Shown here: positions 53,162-64,000 of the stretch, piece by piece
Numbering within the stretch: the first letter of the stretch is position 1
Layout of the letters: each line of letters opens with the position of its first letter
Assembly: GCA_037389465.1 (NCBI GenBank)
Contig: JAZARR010000146.1
Span: 3,380,001-3,444,000, forward strand
From: Baylisascaris procyonis
Lineage: Eukaryota; Nematoda; Chromadorea; Rhabditida; Ascarididae
DNA length: 64,000 nt
Direction: 5' to 3'
The notes under the pieces: model-generated
What the model was told of the DNA's origin: nothing
Database searches by the model: none
The model's input: the letters and a program-made list of their open reading frames with translations, nothing else
Position numbers and translations under genes: made by a program

Positions 53162-54030
53162 AATATGTGCAGTATGTTGATTTGCCCGAGAATCACATTT
53201 GCAAAACAATTTTCTTTTCGAAGTCGATCAAAATTTATTGCTGTCTCGACATTTAATATAATTTCCGACCCCCTTACCCCCTATCCCCCTCCCCTCTCCC
53301 CCACTTCATTGTCCCATCAACGGTTTTATTAAAACCATCAATTCATAAGTGTACAGTCATTTTTTATACCTACTTCCGCAATTTTTTTTTAACATGTGAG
53401 CCTATGACACATCACTAATTTGAAAGGTCGAATTTCACTTCGGAAAATTTTTTCAGTAGTCACCGACGTTTGAAATTTTAAAAACTTGCAATTCCATTTC
53501 GGTTATTTGCAATAATGAACCATCGATATCTATCTGTTGAAATTAATCAAACTAATACGCAGAAAGCAATTCCTCTAGAAAATGAAGCAATATCTATCGA
53601 CCGAAGTAAATATCTATCGAACCTAGGCCATTTCCAATTCCATTTTCAATGTAAACACACCGGTGTGTCTGAGTAAGAAATAAAAAATCGATTAGCTTTT
53701 TGAAGGTAACGATGAGATTAATATGGGCATATCGAATGTGGAACTTATTATTTCACGCAAACATCGAATGCTTTTATTTGTTGCTTATACCATTTTCAAT
53801 GTAATGCATCATCGACAAACATTTCATTCGATTTTTTCATTTATTTGCTTAGAAGGATGATTGATCCTTAATGCAATTTTTTTTTTTTATTGTATTGATT
53901 TACTTAATTGTTCAGCGAAATGCCTTTGTAAAATTACGTCAATCTTTGAGGATTCAAAATGTGCATTACAATTCTTTTTTCTTTTTTTTTTTGAAAAACG
54001 TTTCTGATAATTTTGAATAAGCTTTAAAGT

Positions 54031-54058
54031 GGTCAGTGGTCAATACTATCCACTGACC
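54031..54058. repeat. Short perfect hairpin
   Basis: GGTCAGTGG and CCACTGACC are exact reverse complements separated by 10 bp. It is in intergenic DNA and is not followed by a T-run on either side close enough to suggest a terminator. Confidence 0.6.
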
Positions 54059-56748
54059 ATCGTTTTATATAATTGCTGAACGAAGAAAAATTCAATTTTT
54101 AATAAATTTAATTGAATTTCAATTGCGTCATATGTACTTTTTTTAATGTAACCGTCGATGTGATTTTCCACAATAAGTGATTTTAATTCTTTTCAATATA
54201 GATTATAGAACCATATATGATTTTTTTAAATATGGTAATGATTCAAATTTTTCGTTCATTTTTTTTTCAGTATGATGCAATAGGAATTCAGCGAATTTCA
54301 TTTTTCGATTGAATTTATCATCAAAAAGTGGCTTTTTGTTTTATGTTTATTATTATTATCAACATTCGACTCTATTAAAAACTCTCTATCGTAATATTAA
54401 CGTTGAGAGACTTTCAATTAATGTGAAATAATAAGATCATGGAAAAAAACTTTGAAAAACTTGAAAAAAAAATTCTTTTTTTAGATTAAAAAAACTAATA
54501 ATTACTTATAATTAGTGCCATACTTCATAAACTTCATAAATTGCCTTATTTTAATCTTCCAATAAAACTCACCATACGTACGGATCAATGATATCGGAAA
54601 TTAAAGGGATGATAATGACTTAATAGAAAGTTCTGTGAAGTTCTCTAAGAGCGATAGATTTCCCACCGAAAGAGAGAGAAGATTCAATCCAAGTTTGCTA
54701 GAATACAATGAAAAATCGCAACATAAAAAGTGAAAACTGCGCAATTTTGCATTACGTTTAAATTTTCTCTTTCAGGAAATTCAAATAAGAGGAAACATTT
54801 TATCAAAGATGAGATTTGTTGTCTGTTGAAACGACATCGTTCTTGCCACTTTGATGATGTCGCATTTTTTTATGCAAATGTTTTCGATTGTTTTCTTGTT
54901 TTATTATAAAGCGTTTGCATTAAATGGAATTACCGATACAATTACCAGTGAAAGTTGTCGTTTGGGAAAGGAAATAAGATATCTGTGGAGATATGATAGG
55001 TGCGAGTGAAAGTATTACTCTATCGGATATTGTAATGTCATTTGAATATCAACTCTATAATATTCGACGTATTTTTTAAGTGCCAGCCGTTGAAGTTGGT
55101 ACATAGATAATGGGCAACAATAGGTTGGCACTAATCGTTTTGTTCACAGGTTTGCAACAATTATACAATGTTATTTTGCATTGCAATATAACGCAACAAT
55201 CGGATATCAATGTGACGACATTCAGTAATCATATTTGCAAAAGATTGCTTACGTTCATTATCCTTCTGAAGATCAGGCAGTTTTATAAGTGCAAAATCAC
55301 CACTTTTTTCATTAATTTATATGGGTGCAGTCGAACAATTGGCAACTATTTTTTGAAATGTTTACATATATTAACATGCGTTCCATATTTTTTGCTTCTA
55401 GTATTCCATTTCAAAGTATTTCTCTTCCCGCTCCCTTTCACTCCCCCCCCCTTTCCTCCCTTCCCCGAATATGTACTGACTTGCGGGGTGGTGAATTTCA
55501 TGAGTTCTTCTGCCTACCCTCTTGCTTCTGCCTCACCTTCAATATAAGCCTCTTCATCAGTATAACATGAACCTTTCTCGTTGTCCCGTTCAGTGTACAT
55601 TCGTTCCAAAATTTAGCGAACAACGTCAATAAACTTATTCAAATGCTCTCGACTCTAATACACTTCGATTTTTAAAAATGATGAATGCCATAGGCTCATG
55701 GGCTTATGGATGTGAAAATACGATAGTTCATTGGCGTAGAAAACAAGAACAATTGCAACGTTAGGCGAATTAGGTGAGCAGTCGCATTTTTATGCAGCAA
55801 GTGATATAGACGGTCACCGAAATTAAATAGAGTAATATTGAGAAACAAATGACTCATCGAAGGAACCTTCTTTTCCAGAAAAACGAAAAATTCCAACCTT
55901 CATACAGTAGTTTGCAAAAAAAAGTAAAAAATCGTGCAAACGGCAATGAGTTCATGTTTGTTTGGCTATCTATCGATCGAAAACATGTGCAAATGCACGT
56001 TTGTTGCTCGACAAAGTTGTTGACTATGCCCCAGAGTGCAGCTGTAAATATCCATCTGTCTATCGGCGGTGTCAGAAAGTGATGCAAGACGATCACGAGG
56101 CTGAATTGATGCTAACTTGCAATAATGATATCGATCAATGAAATGGGCTGCATTATGTCTTATGAAAGTCATAGGTTTTGCCAATATTCCATTTCGATTG
56201 CTTCATATTACTCCATAATAGATGGACAAGTTTTTTTTAAAGATATATTTTTGCAACGATATTTGCTGTTATTTTGCTTTCAGAATTTTTTTTTAAACAT
56301 TTTTATATATCGAAAAAAAAAACAACTTTTTAAAGTAATTTTTTATAAAAACAAAGTGGAATATCTTTATTGGTATAGATGATTTCTTCGTTTTTTTTTT
56401 TTTATTATTTGCATAAAATTATAGAATGATATGGAATTATAGGGAAATATTTGCAGCGTTCACAATAAAATGCAGTGAGATTTGAGTTCGTTTACTTCGT
56501 TTACGTTATGATGGATTATTTGCGTAATTTTGCGTTTACTAGATCCGATCTCGGTCCCAATTCTGACTGGTACTGGGAACGCTAATGAGGGAGGGATTTA
56601 ATTTAGACGTCAACTTTTACATTTATGCAATATTGCAGCAAATGAAAGCCTAGTTTATTGTGAAGGATGATTTTTGAAAATGAAAATACGCGAGTTTTCG
56701 TTAACAAGAATAATAAAGTTTATTCTAATTTGAATAATTGTTGTTTGT

Positions 56749-56791
56749 TGGGGGGAAGGGTGAGGGGGGGGGGGGGTAGGGGAGGGGAAGG
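56749..56791 (+). repeat. G-rich run, possible G-quadruplex
   Basis: G-tracts of 5, 3, about 12, 4 and 4 bases separated by one to three bases, directly before the less AT-rich patch at 56800-57360. Confidence 0.5.
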
Positions 56792-59700
56792 CAGCTATTA
56801 CCATCATGACGCAGGATGCCATCTTTATCAATGTTGCAGTGTGGTGGTCGGGACCTAGCGGCAAGCGCCTCTTTGAAGAGATGGGCACGGCGAGCCGTAA
56901 TAAGGTGACATACGTAAAGCTTCCAAGCTTTACTTACTGCCACCTTTCGGACACCCCTCTTACACGTCCGCAGTGAACCCATCGGCAGCCCCAAAAAAGT
57001 TTTTGGTGCTATCCGACAGACATGTTGCAGAATCAATTAATTAGCTTACACTAACCAGTTCAGTATTGCGCTTAACTTTATAGCCTTAAGGAAGATTGTA
57101 TGCTACAGAAGTGGGGAAGTCGTGGTCTTCAAAAAGGACCGCTGACTTTATCAGGAAGTGGCAGGGATGAAACATCTCTACCTGATACCAAAGACGATAC
57201 GAAATGTCATTTCCGGCGAAAATCTGATGCCACTGAAACTGCTCACTTTAAAATATATGCATTTTGTGATGGGTCCTATATTGGCGTTTCAATGTTGCTG
57301 AAGTTTTTGTCACATAGCTTAGATTTTAATGTTACATGCACAGTGCCAACAAAATGATTCATTGGGACCTCATTCTACTCGTAGCATCATTGCTGCTTCA
57401 TTTGATAAGCTTAATTATATGTTCCCTTCGTGACATCATTTTCGTCTATTTCGACGATTTTTCCGTTCCCATGAAGTTGTAGGGGATTTTCGAAGGAAAT
57501 TTTTGTATGAGACGACCACTCATTGACTCATATCAAGTTAGCTCAGGCTCAGTGATAGACGTTTTCTCTGTGCTTCTCTGCTTATGTTTTGCAAACCTGT
57601 TACTTATTATTTCAGTATGAGTGAATCTCTGATGGTTTATGTGATTAGGAGCATCTGTGGTTCTTCCACAAGTTTTACTGTTCACGTATTTTGGCTATTT
57701 AGTAGCTGAACAAGGCGTGCTAGAAGTGTACCGCGCAAACAGCACACATGAATTTGTTGCAGTCTATTATTGATGTGGTTACGCTGAGTTGATATATCTG
57801 TCCTTCCATAATCAATCGAATTTCTAAAACTTTAGGCTTACAGCAGTATCAGTAGTAAGAAACTTTAAAGATCTCTTTTACATTGTCACTGGATATATCC
57901 CATTAGATGTCGTGTTATACATCCTATATAGTATTAAAGATCTCGAAAAATGGTCCCATTAACACATTTGGCTGATACACATCGATACTTTCTTGAACTC
58001 TCACTTATGTCATCTACAACCTCCCTCTTACATTCACATCTTTTCTCACTTGCTATGATGCCTTTATGCCTTATTCAATTTGTAAAATTTCCTTCACATA
58101 GTGACAGTTTTTCTTATATACCTCTGCCATTTACGCCTCGCAAGTGATCATCATGTCCCTCCCTCCCCCCTCTCCCCCATCTTGTATTTGTTTGGGGAAG
58201 TTTATTCGCCTTTTCTGCAATCATTTCTGTGCGTTCACCAATAAATCATGTGCGAATTTTTGCGTAAATATACTGCTGCATCAAACTTTGCAAGCACAAC
58301 TTCTAGAACGTAGCCCAAGAGGCGAGGGGAGGGAGGGGGAGGTGGGGGAGACCGCTGTTATGGGATGTACTATGAGAGATCAAATATTATGAGATGTGAT
58401 GAAAAACTACTTCCTACAACCTTCTAGTGAGGCTGTGCAAAACATCACAGCAGGTCCAATGACGGTGCGAACATTTCCAGCTTGGAAGGGGAGAGGGCAA
58501 TGAAAAGTTGAAGCAATACTATTTCAAAAATAAAGCATCGCACGAACGAAACGATTCTATTTTGAGGCCTTTTGATGCTCAATCTCAGTCAAATTAGCCA
58601 AAGGTTCAGAATTCAAATCCATCTCCACAGTTAAACCATGTCTTCAACAGTGGGGAAAGGATCTCTTCCGTTTTGGCTACGACCCTATGTGTGACTAATT
58701 CCTTAAATGTTTGAACAAAAGGTTCAAGTTCGCGGTCTTTCATTTCTCTGAACTTTTGAACATCTCTCTTCTATTTGAATGCAATCTTCTGTTTTTCTCA
58801 TTTTTCAAAGATTTCTGTTCGAAAGAAACTTCCAATTCAATTGGTCAAGCTTCCTCTAGGCGCTTAATTTTATTGTTTTTGCCTTTTTACTTATCCTTAT
58901 TTTATTGTTTTTACATGTTTATTTATCCTTTTCTCACATTGTGGTCTGAGTGGTCGTTCGTGAATTGGAATTGATGTCTCTCAAAACAGCAATCCCGCTA
59001 CAGTGCTTTTAGGATGTGGATTTAGCTTCGTTTTGGTGTCCTCTGGAACCCATCTAGTTCATTTTGAGGATTATTCGTTGCAGATGGGACATTGATCATT
59101 CACATCTAATATTTGATTCGTCTATGTTGTTATAATCGTCAAGCGGTGGCACTTCGATCCGTTAACGAAGCGAATCGACCGTTGAAGTTTTGCAGAATTC
59201 ATTTACCGAGTTCATTGCGGTGAAATTCGCTAGAAATCATGAGAGACGTGTCATATATAAGTTGTTAGTTGTTTTTTTTTTTTTTTTTTAATAACTTAGA
59301 AACATGCTGAGGACATGCTATGCGAGATGGGCGTTGAAAAATGTTTGAGGTGAATCCGGGATCAAAGGTTTGTATCGGAAGGGAGGTGTTTTATATGGCG
59401 GTCGTGTGAGGCTTGTATTTTTCGACGTCAATGGTTTATTTTAGTTGTTCTGGCTATGTTATATGCGCTAGTCTAATTTTAATTCCCTTTATTTACTTTG
59501 TATACTTTTGATAATAGTTTATTTATGTTTATCTTTATTCGTATTATGGTGATAAAATATGGGACTTATGAAGTGAAAAATTGCAAGCAGAAAAATTTTG
59601 CGCTTAGTGCGCTTCCATGGTTTTTCCAACATCATTTAGTCATCCCTCGGAATTTCTTAGGACTCATGACTTTGCTGTTCCCTCCCCTCCCCCCTCCTCC

Positions 59701-60372
59701 CCCCCTCTATTCTCATGACTACATTAAAGTTTAGATCATTCGAAGGATTTTCGAGAAGGCTTTGAAAATATTCAGGAAACCTCGAGGATTTTAAAAAGTC
59801 TTTGAATTTCTGAGTGCAATGAAGCGAACTTCCTGTTTTGCTCACTCCAAGTCGTAGGTGCCCATCACGCGTTTTTATGATGTGCTGCTTATTTTTTTAT
59901 TGGCGAATGAGAGAAGCTTCAATGATGGAAATCGACGGGTATAGCGTACACTTTAAAACCATTTCACGTACCCGATTGAACGTATGATCTATAAGTTGTG
60001 AACGCTTAGAGCTGTTATGAATATGAATGCGAGGAAAAGTGGGTTTTTTTAATTTTCTATATATAGTCACTGAGATATCCCATTATTGGGTATTGTTTTG
60101 CCCATTTGTGGGGTCGTGTCTTTCTTAAATTGCATCCAGCGTGAGATGGAGTGCAAAAAACGCATATCGTGAAGATTTTAGTGATTGGTTTCGCCACTTA
60201 TTACATTCGACAACATCAATTTTTTCGTTAACCGCTTATAAATATGGTATGCCTAGAATTCCATAAATCTAGTTCCATTATGAAGCGTAACTATGCGATG
60301 TTGAATTCATTATGGTTACAGTTATATCTCCTGAGGCGAGTAATTTAGGAATAACGGTAAAAGAGGTCGTGA

Positions 60373-63300
60373 ATGCGGACCACCGATGGGCAAGAGGAGG
60401 AGGATCAAGAAGTGCATAGAACGGATGTCATAAACAACGATGATGACACTTCTGAACGACGCAGAGGTTGTGATCAACTGAGTGGTGATGAGGTTCGTTT
60501 TATTCAACGTATCATCATAATCCCTTCGAATATCACATTATGCTGCAATCTATAGTTTGCACAAAGAGAATTGAAATAATATTTATTTATATATTTCCGA
60601 TAATATTTCCTACTTTAGGTTAAAGATTGAGCACACCTAATTACTTTTAGACAAACGATCGTGATCTTATGATAATGGAAGAAACAATCGGTAACGAAGA
60701 TTATGTGGATGGTGAAGATTCGCCAATTAGTGATGGTGGGAAGTTGATTCTCGAACAGGATCGCTTTCTACCTATCGGTTTGTCTCTTTATGCTAACGCT
60801 TCCCTATAAACTTCTATGAAAGGAGCCAAATGCGATTTGGTGCAGAGGCAGAGCTTCGAAAGAAAGTTTGATGATTTCATGATCACTACGAAGGGTCCCA
60901 TCGTCGACAAACTTGCACTCAGCTTTTCTACTTTTAACTTCTTCTATGGAATCATTTCTTTCATTACCTTATCAGGCTTGCTGCTTTTTCTGTTCTAATA
61001 TCGGCTTGACTTCTTGTCTAAAGTTCATTTCTATCTTTTGGTTCTAATGAATTGTTTGTTGCCCTAAACTGCACTGCATAATGTCCTATCTTGCTTCAGT
61101 TCTCCTCCGCGATTCATCGGAGTCCGTAATAATTTAGCGTAATAAACATGTTTATCCCACTTTTTTTTAGGTGTGGATAGTGGTTCCGTGTTACTATAAT
61201 GAAGAGCATTTCCATCAGTCGGGTTAATAAACAAAAAATTCTGAGATGAAAATAAGCTATGAATCTCTTGCTTTATCGCATCAACTACCGATGCTAGAGT
61301 TGGAATTTTTCAAGGTTTATTGTTGTGGTTGCTGCGATGTGTCGAGTGAATAGACGACTTCAGGTTTGAATTGTCTATTCACACTGTGACATATGTGATG
61401 ATCAACGATCAGCTTATTCGGCTGTCTGCGAGTTTGTCTGCAGCGTTATGTTATGATTTTTTAGCTGATGTTTTGTAGTATTAGCAGAATTTTTTTGCAT
61501 GCAAATTTTCCTTTGACGGTATATGGTTAAGAACGAAAACGAGACGATGCGCTTCGACTTTGCAAAGTTGATCGCATTTTCAGTGAATCCAATCTGTAAA
61601 ATATTCCGAATTTTCAGCGAATATCAGCCGTTTAATGAAAAATGTGATCCCTTCGACCGGAAAGGTGGCTAAAGATGCGAAGGAATGTGTGCAGGAATGT
61701 GTCTCCGAATTCATTTCATTCCTCACTTCAGAAGCTAGCGATAGATGCGTCTATGTGAGCTGCATTCTTTTCAAATTCATTGTTATCATCGAACACTGCA
61801 CGCCTATAATAAATTCTTATGCTTTCTTTGCTTGTTTTTATTTTATTTAATTACAGCTGATGTTGAAAAGGTAGAATCCTAAATAGTGCTAAAATTTTTT
61901 ATTATAAAAACTAAGCAATATAAAAATTAAAAATTAAGCAGTATTTCGAGTGGAAATCAACGAACATTTCAAGTGTTGTGTTCTTTTATAGATATGTATA
62001 TATTAATCTTAAATTTGTTGACTTCTTTCGTCTTTTAATGTTTTTTTTTTCGTTTATTGCAGTTGATATAATCTTTTATTTTTTCTTAGGAAAAGAGGAA
62101 AACGATCACTGGTGAGGATTTATTGGGTGCACTCAATTCCCTCGGCTTTGAAAATTATGTCGATCCACTAGCAAACTATATTAAAAAGTTTGTCGCTTCT
62201 ATATCCTTTGTGTAATCATTTCCAATATCCAAACTTTTATATTTTCTTCTCTTTATGCTTACGCTGAGCTATGAAATGAAGTTTTATTGCTACATAAACT
62301 TCGGTTTTAAAAACTTCGCTGACGTTTATATTAGCTGCTTCTAAGAGGCGTGCTGTAGAGCGCAGATGGGTAAATTAATGTTAGCGTACGGAAATGAAAA
62401 ATTTTACAAATTGCGTTCACTTCAAAGCATGCAATATTTGAAATTCTTAAATCATAGTCAAGGTGATACGCTTTTCAGCTATAGTTTAAAGGCAACCGCA
62501 GTGAAAAAATTCCCCTTTTATCGAATTTTGCCAAATGCGCCATGAAGATCTCATCCGTACGGATTCTTATGGTGCATTTTTTCGCTTATCATTGTTGCAT
62601 CTTTTTTTAAAGTTTTTTGAGGCAGACATTTACATCAGACTGGTTTCACAGTCTTATTCCTTTAAAATCTGGTAAAATGTTTATCAAAAATACAGTATTG
62701 TTGAAGGATCGGCGTCCGCGATCGAGAATTCTCCCGATGGATATGATACCTCTTTTCCCGCTTTGCCTCTAATTCCGAGTTTATCGCATGAGTGGTTTAG
62801 TTGAGCACTTCGCCTATCATTTATATTTCCATTGATTCCTGGTCCTCATTTTTAATGCAAAACGTTCTATGTTAGAGATATGAATGCGTTATTTTTTCTC
62901 AGTTTTTGAAACCTTCGGCTTTTTGGGCAAGCAGACAGTTTTTGAGACTATTATAGCTTGGAGTTTTTAGCGAAGTAAACTCATTTTGCGTAGCTGAGGC
63001 CTGATCCGATAAGTCGATTCCCATGTCGATATACGCAGAAGCACTTCATCTTCTTTCGTTATTCCTTTTCCCCAATATTATGCGAGCACAACTGAACTAT
63101 CTTGATCTGACCGGAGTACACTTATATTGGAAGAGGTTTAATGTTCTCGGATTGTCGGCCGAATCTTTCATTTCACAATTTATCTGCAAATGATTAGCTA
63201 AATTTTTTCCCCATTTTTTTTAAAAAGGAAAGAATGGATCTTACTTTATATTTTTATGCTTATCAAATCAAAAGGATTGAAGATAACAATATTTGAAGGC

Positions 63301-63562
63301 TTGTCCTTGCAAATCGCAAATTCAAAAATTTGAGTGGGGCAGAAAGCTGGTCTGCAATTATTTGCAGTACATTTATATATTAATTTCATTGTAGATAAAT
63401 GATATTTTTTGTAGATATCGTGAAGCCAACCGATCGGATCGAAGCAGTGACTCTGGATGCTCGCCGTCCACTTTTGTGCATTCGTCGGTTCGTTCATCTT
63501 TTCATCTCTCATCAATCTTAGGCCTTTTTAAAATTTTTCCTGAAAGGCTTTTGAGTGCTTAG
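60373..63562 (+). CDS. nfyb-1: Nuclear transcription factor Y subunit B (NF-YB)
   Basis: Histone-fold subunit of the CCAAT-binding NF-Y trimer; it pairs with NF-YC and recruits NF-YA in the nucleus. Exons: 60373-60492, 60651-60777, 61618-61754, 62090-62187, 63415-63562; 209 codons, all phases agreeing. The N-terminal 77 residues are acidic ([27 protein letters not shown]). The histone fold, about residues 78-165, holds [68 protein letters not shown] and YIKKYREA, matching NF-YB throughout. The TAT|gtgagc donor at 61754 rather than TGC|gtctat is preferred: it leaves two residues (VY) where vertebrate NF-YB has HQ. TGA directly precedes the ATG. The C-terminus after YREA is a short Ser-rich tail ([10 protein letters not shown]); further exons right of the window are possible. 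Confidence 0.95.
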
Positions 63563-64000
63563 CTAACAGATCAAAATTTGAAAAAATCTTTATGACTGAA
63601 GGTCAGAGACATCTTAAACTAACTTGCAATTGATCCGGTGGCCAAGTTTGTGTCCACAGCCAAGTGTTTATGTCATTGCAGATATATTGTTTTCTTGTTT
63701 ATGACCCTGCCTCGATTTCTCCATAAACTCGTACTGAAAACACGTCGTCTTTGGAAAATAGGAAGACATTTTGCTTAATTCACTACTCTTAGTTGATTCA
63801 ATTCGGAGTCGAAAGTATAATAACTTTAAAAAGCAGGAATGATGATTCACTGTGATTCATACGATATGTGCAAGGGATAACTCGATTTCCGCCACCGTCT
63901 TACGTCGAAAATAAGATTTTGTACGGCAAGTGATTTTATGATTTCACTACTGAGCCTTCATGCTGTGAGTCGGCCACACGTCGTGATGGCTATGAGTGGG
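63563..64000. other. Sequence after the NF-YB stop
   Basis: About 440 bp with no recognised feature. If the last NF-YB exon is spliced at TTT|gtgcat (about 63475) instead of ending at TAG, this would be intron. Confidence 0.4.

Larger units (their letters stand above)
53162..60372. other. Gene-poor stretch before NF-YB
   Basis: No supported gene. It holds pyrimidine tracts (53268-53305, 55430-55460, 58150-58185, 59680-59706), G-rich runs (56749-56791, 58321-58351), a T-tract at 59272-59289 and a small perfect hairpin at 54031-54058. The stretch about 56800-57360 is less AT-rich and has overlapping protein-like frames on both strands, including a short piece between ttgcag and AAG|gtgaca (56840-56905), but no model could be closed. 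Confidence 0.45.

Noticed and set aside
55110..55547. 145-codon frame, the longest in the window
   Set aside because: Phe/Ile/Leu/Cys-rich composition typical of AT-rich chance frames; crosses a pyrimidine tract; no splice or family support.

Overview
This is AT-rich, intron-dense eukaryotic DNA. The longest open frame in 64 kb is about 145 codons, and every convincing protein has to be assembled from exons of 60-280 bp joined at AG acceptors with matching reading-frame phase. Protein content (a STAT without an obvious N-terminal domain, an NF-YB, a class A-like receptor), short introns ending in T-rich AG sites, and T-rich AG sites just upstream of start codons (possible spliced-leader sites) together suggest a nematode. 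The species cannot be named from the sequence.

Layout, all convincing genes on the + strand. (1) 87-2567: the 3' part of a seven-helix receptor (TM5, TM6-TM7, C-tail); the 5' part lies left of the window. (2) 7083-7380: a possible small two-exon gene. (3) 8362-23649: a STAT transcription factor, about 18 exons and about 915 codons. (4) 23650-42150: some 18 kb of mostly gene-poor DNA holding a decayed hAT transposase, a decayed non-LTR reverse transcriptase, a long (AT)n array, a fold-back repeat and several weak exon candidates, one resembling the membrane part of peroxin PEX10. (5) 42215-46956: an eight-exon gene for an unrecognised Pro-rich protein with an APEFVP (PAM2-like) core and a strongly basic patch. 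(6) 47860-53161: a gene for an unrecognised acidic protein of about 211 residues ending in CCTLM, a CaaX prenylation signal; a pentanucleotide array sits in its second intron. (7) 53162-60372: gene-poor. (8) 60373-63562: NF-YB, with a complete histone-fold domain.

The STAT and NF-YB genes both encode sequence-specific transcription regulators, but nothing here links them functionally. Exon borders were set by eye from reading frame, GT/AG sites, phase agreement and family alignment from memory; no alignment or transcript data were available. Many introns in these models begin GTT rather than GTA/GTG, and one begins GC. Runs of G or C, and polypurine/polypyrimidine tracts, recur in introns and intergenic DNA.
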